The position numbers and the translations under genes are program-made. The notes beneath the pieces were generated by a model. It was not told where the DNA came from. It made no database searches and worked only from the letters and a program-made list of their open reading frames with translations. Shown here piece by piece: positions 1 to 12,253 of a stretch of DNA of 64,000 bases. The stretch spans positions 56,482,629 to 56,546,628 of the forward strand of contig NC_012878.2 in assembly GCF_000003195.3 (NCBI RefSeq). Reading direction: 5' to 3'. The stretch comes from Sorghum bicolor. Lineage: Eukaryota > Streptophyta > Magnoliopsida > Poales > Poaceae. Positions within the stretch are counted from its first letter, which is position 1. Each line of letters starts with the position of its first letter.

Positions 1-3000
1 ACCTCATTAAGTCTACATACACTTAGTATAGAGGTTAGTACTAGGGTTTCATCAATTATCCAAAACCAAACTAGGGCTTTCAGCCACGGCGACCCGCCTC
101 TCCTTCAACTGTACCCCGACGCCGTGGTACATTACCAGCAGCAACGGGGCAGCCTTCGTGGGCAACAACAAGGCGGCGTTTGTGGGCAGCATCTTTGAGT
201 CCAGCGGCCGGTGAGTCATAACGAGGAGCGGCGGTGGCAGTAGAGTCGATGAGACGTGCAGCGCATACGATACGAAGATGGACCGGTGGTGGCTGACTTC
301 GACCAGATTGGAGCGAGGGTCTTCGACTCTACTAGAGCATCGGGCGATAAGGGGTCATTCGGAAAATAAAACACAATTACTAGTGCCTCGCGGGCTGTTA
401 AATGTAAAAAAGTCCCACCTCTCTCCACAGCCTTCGGATGAGCATCATGGGGTCCAAATCATTAGTTTGCAAGTTTGCACAAGTATGATGTTTTACATAC
501 GATACGGAGCCTATATAGAATTACCCAATCTATGTGAAGGTAAGCTTACCTCTCTCCCATCCATTCTATCAAACATGTGCTAAGCGTCGTACCGCACCAC
601 CTCACTCCCTCACTATTATCCTCACCAAGCACATTGAGCACCAATGAGCGGTAGCTCTAGTTGTGTTCCACCCCCCTACACACACATACAGCTTCAAAAA
701 TCCATTGAAAAGACACATCACGGGATGTTACAATGATGTGACGCCGATAGATGCAACCTTCGAGGAAGGTCACGGAGTCGGACATCAATTGTTAATTTGA
801 AAGGTAAAAAAGTGTCGTCCCCTCTTCCTCCTCTAAACTCTTTCATAGTAAATTGTTCTAATTCATTATTGATTGCACAAATAAGCAACTGAGTCCAACG
901 ATGAGAACTCCTCATCGTTGCCATTATCATTATCAACCTGTTGTATATTAAAAACAACATCATGAGAGTTTGGAAAGGAATGAGAAAGCGTAGAACACAA
1001 AGGAGTGAGGAAGCATAAAACACAAGGGTGTGGATCACAACATTATACCCAAACAATTAAGTTCCTAAGATTAGAAAAATATCGCAACAAGCTCAGTAGT
1101 GGCATTGTGTCATATGCCCTCGGAACTCACAAGTTGAGCCCCTATAGTCAAAGTATGGAGATAGGTCAGGAAAATATTTATCCTACTTTTTGTCTGCCTC
1201 TCACTAACTGCTTGCATAGTTTTGTACTGTTTTTTTACTTGACCTGACTTATAACTCATATTCATATGAGTTAGAACGACTGTCCAACGATGATGGATAT
1301 AGGTCCAATTTCAATACTATTAGATAGCGCTTGTATCTCGTATGTCATGTATGACTCCGATTCATGACCCATGTTCATACAAGTTAGAAGTTAGAATAAT
1401 TCACGTGTAATGATGATACATAATCTGATTTCTATACATATTGGGCTCCGTTGTAACACGCGAGCACGTTTGCTAGTAAGACTCGTGTACAAATTCAAGG
1501 GTGCCATGTAAATATTTGGTGGTTATTTCTACGTCTTACATTAACAAACTCATTATGTGCCAGTAAATATTTGGTGGCTACTTCTATGTCATAGGGTAAC
1601 AAAATCATCATGGCTTCATAAGTATGGGATGAGCACTTAAATCTATAGGTGTTTATATAAGCTATATGATTATACTCTATAGCAACCTCCTACATTTTTA
1701 TATGTTAATAGAATTTCCCTCATGCTTATCCATCTCTTGGATTAATTAGCATCATGCAAAATATCTAAATCTAGAATATACCATACTTTAGCCCAAAGCA
1801 TGGGAACGTCTTATGTTTTCTTGCAATTGATCTAGAAAGTTCTTCATATGAATGTTTCCTATTGCATATGCGGAAGCAAACTGATCACACCCTTGAAAAA
1901 TATTATTCTACGAGGGTATTCCTTTCCTTGTCAAAGAATACTTTTTCCTCTATTAGAACAATGAAATGCTTTTGGGCCTCCCAATGGATTTTGCATTGGT
2001 GGTTGAATGAAAAACAATTAAATGACTAATGAGTTTTTCATTGCACCATAACTAACGACTTTTCAAGGGTGAAGCCAAAAAAACTTGCTCCACCGATTCT
2101 GTGAGAGGAGAGAGGAGAGAATAAAGGAGTTCATGTAAATAGTGCAGAGCGTTAGAGAAGTTAGAGCTGATGTGAGCTCTACCAAACAGAGAATGAGATT
2201 GAGGAGGACGGGAAGGACTAGAATCATATTTGAGCATTACAGGAGGACAAGGAGGATTCAGTTTAATAGCTGATGCCTGATGCCTCCTACCATTGCTTTT
2301 GCTTCAGTTAATGATTTTTTTTTTTATGATGTACTTCCACAAAAGAGATCTTAACTGCGCATGTACTGGTACTGATGCTTCATTTCTGTTTGTCATCTCC
2401 TCCTTCCTCTTGATAGCACCTTTGGATGAGTGCATATTTCCTTTGTGCAGTGCAGCAGGCAATGGGATTCTACTGCCTGCTCCTTTGGTTCCATCACACT
2501 TTCCTCATGATGTTTTTATTGTCACAACACGATTTATATTCTTCAAGTAATTGGGAAACAGAATGAGAGGGCAGCACCACCTCTCCTGATCTATTTTGTG
2601 CGTTGGCAAATGTGTGGAGGCTGCCCACTCAAATTTCACTACCAGAACCAGAAAACCTTTTAACATAGGCAAGGCCGCAATGCTCATCCTCGCGAGTGCA
2701 CATAGGGAGGCAGCAGCAGATTACACCTATGTCTAATTTATTTCCAGAACATGAAAGAAACATGAGTAGCAACATACTATTTGTTGATGCAAACATCGAT
2801 CCTACACCCTGTGACCTCGAATTTTATTTGCCACTTTGGTTATGGCAACAATTACACATTCTTGCAATACCTGTTTATTTTACTAATGAATTACTTCAAA
2901 TTTTAGACTTGTTTATTGTTGACGCAGTAAAGTATGGTGGATCATTGCAGTAGTAGTCTAACATGTACAATCTGGTAGCATAAAAAGTTGACTTGAAATG

Positions 3001-3070
3001 ATCCGGTGATTGGCTACTATTTTTATGTATGGGACTGATGGCATGCGCCGGCAATTTGACGGAGTAATTC
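1..3070. other. Intergenic, no supported gene
   Basis: No complete gene is visible. A short GC-rich patch at about 80-210 has an open frame that stops after roughly 43 codons and matches nothing I know; it could be a captured gene fragment. Positions 1261-1440 hold loosely repeated sequence. A 55-bp direct duplication covers 1508-1612. The rest is AT-rich with short random ORFs. The 3' UTR of the reticulon-like gene probably extends leftward from 3070. Confidence 0.5.
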
Positions 3071-4411
3071 TTAGAGAACTTTTGTCTTGACAGGGCCTCT
3101 CGGTATCTTGTTGAGCACATTGGAGTCAACCTTCTTGTAGAATTTCTTGAGGTCTTCATGGCCCTTGGCCACAAGATGGTCCACTTCTGTTTCGTATCTT
3201 TCATATAGTGCCGGTAATGTCAGAGCACACAAAAATCCTAGTCAGGAAAGTCATGACAAATCGTCAGAATATATACATGTACATATTGACAATCTGTTCT
3301 TTTTTTGCCGCTGTTATGCCTTTGCTGATGCGTCTCTTTGTGCATCCTCTTCAGATACTTACCAACGTATAACAGTGTGGTGAAGCTGCAAGTATCTCCA
3401 AGTATCGCCAGTATCCAAAGAGACCCAATCACCTATTAACAATAATAAAGAAAAAAAAGCAACATTTGAGTGAATTCAACGAGCTGGATGTTCACAGAAA
3501 TACGTCTTAGAGATTATTTTGTAAACTTCATAAGCTTAATGGATTTTCTCTAATCAGATCGAAGGTTTAGATTGCTTTACGCCACTGAAGAACTTGTGGC
3601 ATCAGTTTATATTTCTCTGTTGAGTTTTCAGAACTGCAAGTCAGCAAAGCTCTAAATCTATGCGTGGCAACAACGTGACTGTCGTAGGACTTGGTGATAC
3701 TACTCGGCACAGATCGAAGAAGCAAATCGTAGTTACCATGAGGAACTTCTTGAGATCCTTCTCACATGCAACGTCATACAGGATTGACACAAAGTGAGCC
3801 AGTTTGTAGTGGATGTTCTGTGCAACTTCTCTGAACGCTTGTTCAGAAACGATCACCTCTGGGATCTGTGGAGGCGGCCTGAAAAACACGATAGATTAAT
3901 TGAGACTTTTCAACTTAATAACTGCCCCCTTATCCAGTGAGATGAAGTAGCTACAGAAACTTAGACACCATGGCAACGCAACCTGTCAAAGAGAGGCGCA
4001 GCGGTCGACCAAATGAAGAGCAGAAGCATCCCAAGCAGTGCAATGTGGCAAAGGAGCGTTACTACGTTGTACTCCACCACGTCGAACAGGAACCAGACCA
4101 ATGTTGCCCCCGCAAGGATCCCTGCCGACAAGTTTCTGTTCCTCCATAGCAGGACGTCAGAAACTGAAAATCCAAAAGAGTTCAGAGATCATAGTGGTGT
4201 CGATTCAGTCAGGCACCAGCAGCCCCTGAAACGCTGCTGAGACACGAGAGTTTTCAGAAAAATACTACTGCTACTAGCAAAGCATTGCACCTTTCCGGCC
4301 ACCGAGTAGCTTATCAACTGATTTGCGCCTATGAAAAACTAGCTTTGTCGTTGGTCCATCGTCGTCGGAAGAAGAATCGGTCTGAACATGAGGAACCTTG
4401 GCTTGAGACAT
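3071..4411 (-). CDS. RTNLB: Reticulon-like protein (RTNLB family), 226 aa, 5 exons
   Basis: Reticulons are ER membrane proteins whose hairpins shape tubules. Exons on the minus strand are 4411-4291, 4163-3983, 3878-3737, 3432-3363 and 3237-3071; they join in phase with GT-AG introns to give 226 residues. Residues 1-40 are an acidic, serine-rich cytosolic head. The reticulon homology domain follows: DVLLWRNRNLSAG, a long hydrophobic hairpin (about 50-100), a loop with PPPQIPEV and KDLKKFLM, a second hairpin starting GSLWILAILG (about 149-187), and a C-terminal helix with ALYERYE and NKIP. All of this is the standard plant RTNLB layout. The start is the ATG at 4411, giving MSQAKV. The protein ends in KTKVL and not a dilysine signal. 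The family call is firm; the subfamily number is not assigned. Confidence 0.9.
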
Positions 4412-5955
4412 CTGAGAAATCCCTGCTGCGTTTGGTAGTAATTCGTCTGGTCACGATGACAGCTCTTGGCCTTATAAGCTGCCAGATACTAGGACGACAG
4501 GAATACAGGATATAGGATCTTGGCATGAGAAGGCAAGGATAGCTTTGTGCTGGAGGGAACAGGGGAATGAACGAATATGGGGCAAGGATTGCTTCAGCAG
4601 AAGGTGTTCCACCAGCGCAGGGATTCCTTCTTACAGCCTTTGAAGCCATATAAAGTTGTCGTAAAAAAGATTCACTGCAAGTATCTTGCATATGGAACCT
4701 TTGTTTATTGTTGTGGATTTCAGCAAATGCAGCATCTTTACCTTTTTACAACTGCTTTAATTGGAGAAGAAATCCTTTTCATGGGTTAGCCTTATGGTAA
4801 AAGGCAAGATTTTTTTTTAACCTGATTGCTGAATGAACTTTAATTTATTTGGTTTAGTTTTCAGATTGCATAAGCTCCATCTGTGTTCTGACGTCTAGGA
4901 CCAGATGCTTCGTGAACCTGAAGACCTGTCACTGTGATGCGAGATAGCTGAGAGGCAAGTGCCGTTGCCACTACAGAAAGGTTGGCCTGATGGAATGGGC
5001 ATTAGCATTTGTTTTAATATACACATTTTATGAAAACAAGAGAAAGAATGCATGGGCATTAGCATGTTTGGTGACTTGATTTCGGGGCCTATGAGTATAG
5101 TATAGTTTCACAATACACTTTCAATACAAGCAATTGCTGTACAGTACAAGTGAAACCAGTTTAGCTTCCCCTCAGATCTGCTCTAGCTCTGCCACTGGCA
5201 AGCAGCAGCAGCCTAGCACAATGTTTTTTTTTTCTGAACTAAACTGGAGGGGCTTTCACCCCTACAGCATTTATTAAAAGAAAGGTTGGATGAGGGGAGT
5301 TAAGTGGCAATTTTATTAATCAACTAAAAAATAAGAAATAAAACCTCTCCTGTATATACCCGAAATGGTCTGGAGATATATATTTTCAGCTAGTTGTTGT
5401 CCAGTGCCAGTGCAAGCTTTGCCCTGCCCTGACCACTCAACCACTTTTTATCTTTCACTTTTACCAGATGTTTTATGGTGTTTCTCTTTGCTTTGTAAAG
5501 CAACTAAATTAACCGCCAAAGTAAAACATCTGCTGCTCATACTTTAACCAGAACCGTTTGTCTGTCTGTCTGATCGAATCAGCAGAATGAGCAGTGCAAT
5601 TCAGTAGTATAACAAACCTTATCTTGGCCAATCCACCAAACCCTACTTTTGGCCATGGTCCGTAGTGCGTGCCGTTTTGTTATGCGCTTACTTGAGTTGC
5701 TCTCGGCGCCATGTTCCCTGCACCAACCAAGAATTTCTCTTTCTGCTCGAGTAGTGCAGCGGCAACAATCATGCTCATGCATATCATCATCCTGTCCTGT
5801 CTCCCTCCCTAGTGGCGCATACTCCTGCACTTGTGCTCCTCTCGCAACTCACAAGTCAATCTGCGCTGCACAATTGTCCTGCACTAGCTAGCAATGCGAC
5901 TGTCTGTCGCCCTGCATTGACACTACTGCAGTGCAGCTTCCACCTCGACGACGCC
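4412..5955. other. Intergenic between reticulon and lipid transfer genes
   Basis: This holds the promoter and 5' leader of the minus-strand reticulon gene, next to 4411, and the upstream region of the plus-strand lipid transfer gene. A stretch near 5224-5300 (poly-T followed by a run ending in a poly-A-like tail) resembles the 3' end of a degraded retroposon. No gene was recognised. Confidence 0.45.
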
Positions 5956-5962
5956 TATAAAA
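5956..5962 (+). promoter_or_regulatory. TATA box of first lipid transfer gene
   Basis: TATAAAA lies 145 bp upstream of the ATG at 6101, in the GC-rich context usual for a grass core promoter. Transcription would begin about 30 bp downstream, giving a leader of roughly 110 bp. Confidence 0.7.
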
Positions 5963-6100
5963 TGCCGCCGGTGTCTCTCCGGTCGCTTCGCACCACACCA
6001 CCATCCACGCACTAGTGGTAAGCAAGGTAGCTAGCGACTGATCGTCGTCGAGCTCGCTCGATCTCTCGAAGTCCGAATCAGCTAAGCTTAGCTAAGAGCC

Positions 6101-6394
6101 ATGGCGACGAAGCCTGCGCAGGTGCTGGTGGCGGTGGTGGTCCTGCTGCTGCTGTGCGCCGCCACGCCGCGGGGCGCCGACGCGGCGACGGCTTGCGACG
6201 CCACGCAGCTGACCCCGTGCGCGGGCGCCATCATCGGCAGCTCGCCGCCCACCGCCGCGTGCTGCAGCAGGCTCAAGGAGCAGCAGCCGTGCCTGTGCAC
6301 GTACGCGCGCGACCCCAACCTGCAGCGCTACGTCAACTCGCCCAACGGCAAGAAGGCCATGGCCGCGTGCAAGGTGCCCGTGCCGTCGTGCTAA
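6101..6394 (+). CDS. Type-2 non-specific lipid transfer protein, 97 aa
   Basis: This is a small secreted protein that would carry fatty acids or lipids in the apoplast or cell wall. Residues 1-28 are a signal peptide with a Val/Leu-rich core and a likely cut after GADA. The mature part of about 69 residues has exactly eight cysteines spaced C-X7-C-X13-CC-X8-CXC-X23-C-X6-C, the pattern of the 7-kDa type-2 family. CLC has the hydrophobic residue between cysteines 5 and 6 that typifies type 2. The single exon is usual for the family. The ATG at 6101 is the first in frame with the signal peptide. An AATAAA at 6641 could serve polyadenylation. A paralogue follows 2.5 kb downstream on the same strand. 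Confidence 0.93.
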   Translation: MATKPAQVLVAVVVLLLLCAATPRGADAATACDATQLTPCAGAIIGSSPPTAACCSRLKEQQPCLCTYARDPNLQRYVNSPNGKKAMAACKVPVPSC

Positions 6395-8821
6395 CTGAAC
6401 TTCTCTTAGCGCCGCCGCCGCCGCTGCGTACGTGACGTGTGATGTACCTGTGTCGGTGGCGTGGGCCCACTGGACAGAGACAGAGCTAGTGTGTGGCGTC
6501 GCTTTCTGTTTCCGTACGTACGTATACAGTTGGATGTTGGATCGTGCCGTGTATGCGTATTCCGTTGTGGTGTTGCTGTACGTATGCACCAAAACCGTGA
6601 CGTACCAAGCTCTTGGGACGACAGATACGTGTGTATGATGAATAAATGATGTAATAATATATATAATGACGTATGCATCCGCTATATATATGCACATCCA
6701 TATGTTTTTAATATTGATTGATGACTAGCAAGGGTGCGTAGTGATAAAAAGTAGCGCTGAAAATCTCTGAAGCAATGTACAAATGGCTAGTGTGTGCAAA
6801 ATTTTCTATATCCACCGGACATATTATTACTGATCGAGTGTACTATTACTCGAGGACATTCTGGCCGGGGTTGTTTGGATGCCACCCCTGCTGATGTTGC
6901 CTCTTGCACCGGAGCTGCCTAGGAAGCATCATCAAAACAGGTCAAGACCATATTGAAGCTTGTAGCTTAGTAGCACTTTGAGGTTCTTGTTCGACTCTTT
7001 TTATTAAGAGCAAATTTAGACAACTTAAAATATCCCCTTGGTAGCAAAGCCATATGGTTTGGCGATTTTCTTAGTCAACGAAGTTGAGTTCTTGTACCTT
7101 AATTTATAGCGCAATATCTAGAGTATTTAAAAGAGTTTGGAAAACTTCTCCACAGACCGTTTTTTTGCTGCAACACAATAAGGGATGAAAACCCTCGAAT
7201 CCTTTTCATCCCGTACTTCCCAAGATGAGCACGATGAAAGAACCTATCACTTTCTTGAGGACCCTGATATGGTTGCCACCGGTGTCCACTCCTACAGCAT
7301 TTTGATCACCGCTGGTTTCTAAGCGATGGTGAAAAATCGAATAAAATTTTTAAAAATACCCATGTAGCCTCTCACCATGCCCTCGCCGGTTCCATTATGA
7401 ATACATTGTTAATAGGTCCATTCTTTTTAATAGAACCGGTGGTTTTATGGTCAAGTTTGCATAAAAAACTAAGCATACATTTTTGAAGGGAAAAAACAAT
7501 GATACATGAGTTATTTTTATTGAGGAAACTTTTTATTAACTCATGATAATTATATCAAGTAGATACAACCACCTATGTCATTTTCAACCTCTGTATAAAG
7601 CACACAACCCATAAAAGACTGTTTTCTAGACACTCGCGATTATCAATCTGTAGACTAAACCACCACCTATGTGTCTTTCGGATAAAAAATTCTTTAACCA
7701 CACGCTCCGATTGTTGTCATGCCACTATGACCAATTCCTGTGAATGAGAATAACACAAATACGGAGCAAGTGGATACATAAGTTAGCTAAACTTGATTTG
7801 GCTGCATCAAGAATCTACAGAAGGATGGGCCAAAAGTGCAGGATTTTTTTAAATAATATTTGTTATTCAGCTTAAAAAAAACAATCTGTTCAAGTATCAC
7901 AATTCTAAAAATGCACTGAATAGTAAAACACGCATTCCTTCTTTAAAATCCAAATGAATATATTTTTACCATTTTGTAACCTCCAACATGGAGTATATGA
8001 CAATATGATTTTCAACCTTAAACCATAAATCTGGACACCGGGTATCGTCATCCTCTAGCTAGTTTCTACTTTAAAAAATGATATAAACATATGGTTTAAC
8101 GTATAAAAAATCATGACTAATTTACTTTAAATAAAAAAATAAAACTAATACGACCACATGGGGCGATGATGTCGAAATGCTGATCGATGATCACGTCAGT
8201 CATCACTGATTTGTTCTGACGATCCGACGCTTGGACATCTACATGCATGCATGCCAGCTTGGCCTCTTGCTTGCCGTCCAAAAAAAGATGGCCCTGAGCT
8301 TCTGGTGCGCATGCTTGACCTTCTACTACGTGTAACTCTGCAGTGGACGCCGCTGAGACTTTTGCTGAATTCTGACCAGCTTTTGCCATCCCCTTCATCG
8401 ATCAGTTCAGGTTTCAGCACGCTCATCATCATGATGCCTCTCCCTTCGTTCTACTAACCCAACCCACTACGCTCTCTCTAGAACAAAGGCTCGTCTTGTT
8501 CATACTGAAAAAACTGAAGGAAAAAAAAAGATGTAGCACGTCACCCCCTGGTCCCGTACGTTTGATGGTCCACGCGTTGAATTATTGGTAGCTATAGCTT
8601 GTCCCTGCACATGGACACGCAACAGTGAGCTCGATCGATCGAGCTGTAGTGGACCGCCGCTGGAGCTGTGCTGTGCTGTGTGTCAGCCGCCCAATGCTGT
8701 GCTTTGTGCTTCCGCGATAGAGTACGCACTGATCCCGTTGCTCACGTACCAAACTTGGTCCGTTGCGCAACGCTTACTTACAGTACGTACTCCTCATCAC
8801 CTACTTCACCACATCAGGGCC
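6395..8821. other. 3' region and spacer between the two lipid transfer genes
   Basis: The first 300 bp are the probable 3' UTR of the upstream gene. About 6840-8100 is AT-rich, with sequence such as ACCGCTGGTTTCTAAG and GAACCGGTGG near 7310 and 7430 that looks like a decayed DNA transposon, but no clear ends or target duplications were found. From 8560 on the sequence is the promoter of the second gene. Confidence 0.4.
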
Positions 8822-8828
8822 TATAAAT
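8822..8828 (+). promoter_or_regulatory. TATA box of second lipid transfer gene
   Basis: TATAAAT lies 123 bp upstream of the ATG at 8945. The spacing resembles that of the first gene, which suggests the promoter was duplicated together with the coding region. Confidence 0.7.
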
Positions 8829-8944
8829 AGACGCCATGGATCGCTCTCCATTCTCCACGGCACCCAACACACAACACAGACACACCAAAACGTACGCGTG
8901 CTTCTCGATCGATCGATCGAACCTGCAGCAGGTGTCCAAGCGTC

Positions 8945-9259
8945 ATGGCGGCAGCGAGCAGGGCGTCTCTGGTGCTGTTCCTGGTGGTGGCGACGAGCGC
9001 GGTGGTGGCGAGCATGCTGGCCGTGGCCCCGGGCGCGGGCGCGGCGACGACGGCGTGCGTCCCGACGCAGCTGACCCCGTGCGCGCCGGCCATCGTGGGG
9101 AACGCGGCGCCCACCGCGGCGTGCTGCGCGAGGCTCAAGGCGCACCCGGCCAGCTGCTTCTGCCAGTACAAGAAGAACCCCAACATGCAGCGCTACGTCA
9201 ACTCCCCCAACGGCAAGAAGGTCTTCGCCGCCTGCAAGGTGCCCCTGCCCAAGTGCTGA
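8945..9259 (+). CDS. Type-2 non-specific lipid transfer protein, 104 aa
   Basis: Tandem paralogue of the gene at 6101. A longer signal peptide (residues 1 to about 33, ending in GAGA) precedes a mature domain with eight cysteines. The spacing is C-X7-C-X13-CC-X9-CFC-X23-C-X6-C, so the fourth interval is one residue longer than in the neighbour. The two proteins share the stretch RYVNSPNGKK and the TPTAACC-type core. It is a single exon, and the ATG at 8945 heads the signal peptide. Candidate poly(A) signals AATAAA lie at 9391 and 9521. The expected role is apoplastic lipid binding; substrate and tissue cannot be read from the sequence. Confidence 0.92.
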   Translation: MAAASRASLVLFLVVATSAVVASMLAVAPGAGAATTACVPTQLTPCAPAIVGNAAPTAACCARLKAHPASCFCQYKKNPNMQRYVNSPNGKKVFAACKVPLPKC

Positions 9260-10030
9260 ATCAAGTGCATGCAGCTAGAGTAGTGCCTAGTCTGTTCCTT
9301 GTCGATGTCGACCTTGACCTCTCGCGGGCACGCACGCACTCTCGTGTATGGTACTTATGAATACTTGGCTGAGTTAGTATTTTGCTTGAGAATAAACGGA
9401 GACGTAGTAATTCAGTACTACTTCGTAGTTGGTACAGTGTGAGTCCTCTGCTCTGTGCAGACTTGGTATGTCATGTATTTATACGTGTCACACGTATACT
9501 ATGTATGATGTTACAAAATGAATAAAAGTGTTGCCACTTCTGAGTTGACTTTGGACAGACTATAATACTTAAGAGCATCTCCAGTGCTAAATCGAACAAA
9601 ACTGACAAGGTTCGGCTGAGTGCAGTTCGGTTTGAGAGAGCTGCAGTGTGGCGTCGGTGTTTGCTCAAAGAAACATTAAACAAATCGGAAAGTGACCCTG
9701 CCTAGGAGGTTTCACACACAACATTATCAATGGCTTGTCCTGTATAAAGATTTTTTTATTGAAACAGTCACGGCACGGTTCGGTGCTTGAGTTTGGTTCG
9801 CTTTTAGTTCTGACAACGAGCAGCCGAACAGTCTAGGGTTCTCGGTTCGATTTGCTTCTCCCTCGGTTCGATTCTGCATACACTGGAGGTGCCTAAGTGT
9901 AGACCAACATCTCCAATGCCAATTGTGATATCAGAAATGTCTCCCAACGTAGTAGTGACTTTTCTCCCTGCTGAATTTTGTCCAAAACCTAATCTTTCGA
10001 CTGAAACCACTAGCCATGCGTTCAGGTTCA
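9260..10030. other. 3' region of lipid transfer gene and spacer
   Basis: Probable 3' UTR to about 9540, followed by AT-rich spacer with motifs such as GAGCATCTCCAGTGC that are common in grass repeats. No gene was seen. Confidence 0.4.
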
Positions 10031-10262
10031 GGCCTTGTTCAGTTCGCAAAAACATGTGAAAAACGGCACTGTAGCACTTTCGTTTTTATTTGACAAACAT
10101 TGTCTAATTATAGAGTAATTAGGCCTAAAAGATTCATCTCGCGGTTTACAGATGAACTGTGCAAATAGTTTTTGTTTTCATGTATATTTAATGCTTCATG
10201 CATGTGCCGCAAGATTCGATTTGACGGGGAATCTTGAAAAATTTTACGAACTAAACAAGGCC
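10031..10262. mobile_element. Tourist/PIF-Harbinger-like MITE
   Basis: This 232-bp element has termini GGCCTTGTTCAGTT and AACTAAACAAGGCC, flanked by 3-bp repeats TCA. It is non-coding. The interior carries the family words GTAGCACTTTCG and TTTAATGCTTCATGCATG seen in the other copies in this window. Confidence 0.85.
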
Positions 10263-10423
10263 TCAGTGTTCTCATGTTTCGAGCACGTACGGCTACAGTC
10301 TCTGTCGGAAAGCCGTGATTCAGACAACACTAGACAAAGCATGAAAGCAACGTGCCGCACTGCCGCGAGGAGTGGGAAACTATCAAACTAGCGACCATAA
10401 AGCATGGTACTTCATCAGAGTGA

Positions 10424-10658
10424 GGCCTTGTTTAGATCCAATTTTTTTTTTAGATTTTGACACTATAGCACTTTTATTTTTATTTGATAAACATTATCTA
10501 ATTATGGAGTAAATAGACTTAAAAGATTCATCCCACGATTTACATGCAAACTGTGCAATTAGTTTTTGTTTTTATCTATATTTAATGCGATTTAAAAGAT
10601 TTGATGTGAAGAAGAATATTGAATTTTTTTTTATTTTTAGGGTGAAGTAAACAAGACC
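10424..10658. mobile_element. Tourist/PIF-Harbinger-like MITE
   Basis: A 235-bp copy of the same family, flanked by TGA on both sides, with the right terminus reading AAACAAGACC. It sits only 160 bp from the preceding copy in the same orientation. Confidence 0.83.
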
Positions 10659-12018
10659 TGACTGTGAGTTCAAATAAAAAAAGGCACATAACAGAAACTG
10701 CTCTAATAAAGAAAAAGAAAACACATCCCCTATTCTTATTTAGGGGAACTACGGATATAGGACCCCGGCCTAAACTGTTGTATCATTTGGTCATTTGAGA
10801 CTAGAGAGGATTTTTAACAGAGCGTTATCCTATATAAGCAAGTGGATTACAGTTTCAGACCTCTGATTCTCAATCAGGAGCAGCACTCATACATGTACCT
10901 ATCGTTCAAGTTAAAGTGATTAACACTACAGTCAACTCAGTACTTTGGTAAAATTTAACATACTTAGACTCTTCAAGATTCTTAGAATGACTTATAATTT
11001 GGGACGGAGGGAGTACTTGGTATTTTGTATTTCATGGGGATCTAAACACACCTTAAATTGTTTTCTTCTAATAAAAATCTTTCACGTGAATAGCAAAACA
11101 GATCAGTAAAGCATGCAGGTAGAGCATCCCAAACCTCACTATTAAGAGTTCAAGACTCACAAATATTGTTTTGTTTTTTTAAAATTTTTGAAATGGAAAC
11201 TCACAAATATTAATGACGTTGAACACTGATCATGCGGAAACGTCGTGGTCCGGCCCGACCGGTCGCGTGTATGGGCCTTGCTGCCTCGTCGACTTCAGCT
11301 CAGAATGGCCAGGGCCCAAGCGTTGGACATCCTTTGCAGCCCATGACTAGGTCCGACCTATTTTGTGGTGGACAGAGAAAAAAAGAAGTCCATTTTAACT
11401 CTCTGACTATCCGTAGTCTGATTTTTCTTACTTAACTTTGAAATTAGATATATTACCATTAAAGTTTTAAAACTGTTGAAAATTACGTTTCTGTCCTAAT
11501 TGAGGTAGTTTGAAGTAGGTATTGTCATTTTATTAGTTAATAAAAATCCAATAAATACTTGATAGAATTTTTAAACCATGAAGTTTTTTGTATGTTTATA
11601 ACATTTTTAATAAAATCTTAGAGATAGACTAGGACGTGACAAATCCAAATAAAAAATATTTATCTAGAGTTTGTGAAAGTATATCTAGAAGCTTGAAAAA
11701 TTAGAGTGAACTCTAAAAAGAAAAAAAAAGATATCCAGAGAATCGTGATTTTTTTGAAAGTATTTTAGTCAATGTTTAAACATGTTTTAAAACTTTCCAC
11801 GCTTAAAAATATACTTGACGCATCTAGTATGAATGCATCGTAAATAGTGAGCAAAGCAGACATGTTACGTTGTCTTTCAATCTTTCTATAATACAACATT
11901 GACCAACGCAGATATGTACAATTACTCCAATCTGAAAATGTATACCTTTTTTTTTCTTTGATTTCCTCTGGTGAGCGCGCATTCACGGTGCCGGCATCAA
12001 ACCCAGCCGCTTACTCTA
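10659..12018. other. AT-rich intergenic with repeat remnants
   Basis: A truncated Stowaway-like end (GGACGGAGGGAGTA near 11002) runs straight into the right end of a Tourist-like element (near 11055), so the two repeats are juxtaposed. The rest is unassigned AT-rich sequence. Confidence 0.4.
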
Positions 12019-12253
12019 GGCCTTGTTTAGTTTCCGAGAAATTTTACAAAAGTTTTCAGCCATCATATCGAATCTTACGACATATATATGAAGCATTAAA
12101 TATAAATTAAAAAATAATTAAATACACAGTTTATTTCTAATTTACGAGACGAATCTTTTGAACCTAGTTAGTCCATGATTAAAACAATATTTATCAAATA
12201 CAAATGAAAATGCTACAGTATTCATTTTATAATTTTTTTGCAACTAAACATTT
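12019..12253. mobile_element. Tourist/PIF-Harbinger-like MITE, degraded right end
   Basis: The left terminus is intact (GGCCTTGTTTAGTT). The right terminus is decayed but followed by CTA, matching the CTA on the left. It lies about 700 bp upstream of the receptor-kinase start. Confidence 0.7.
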
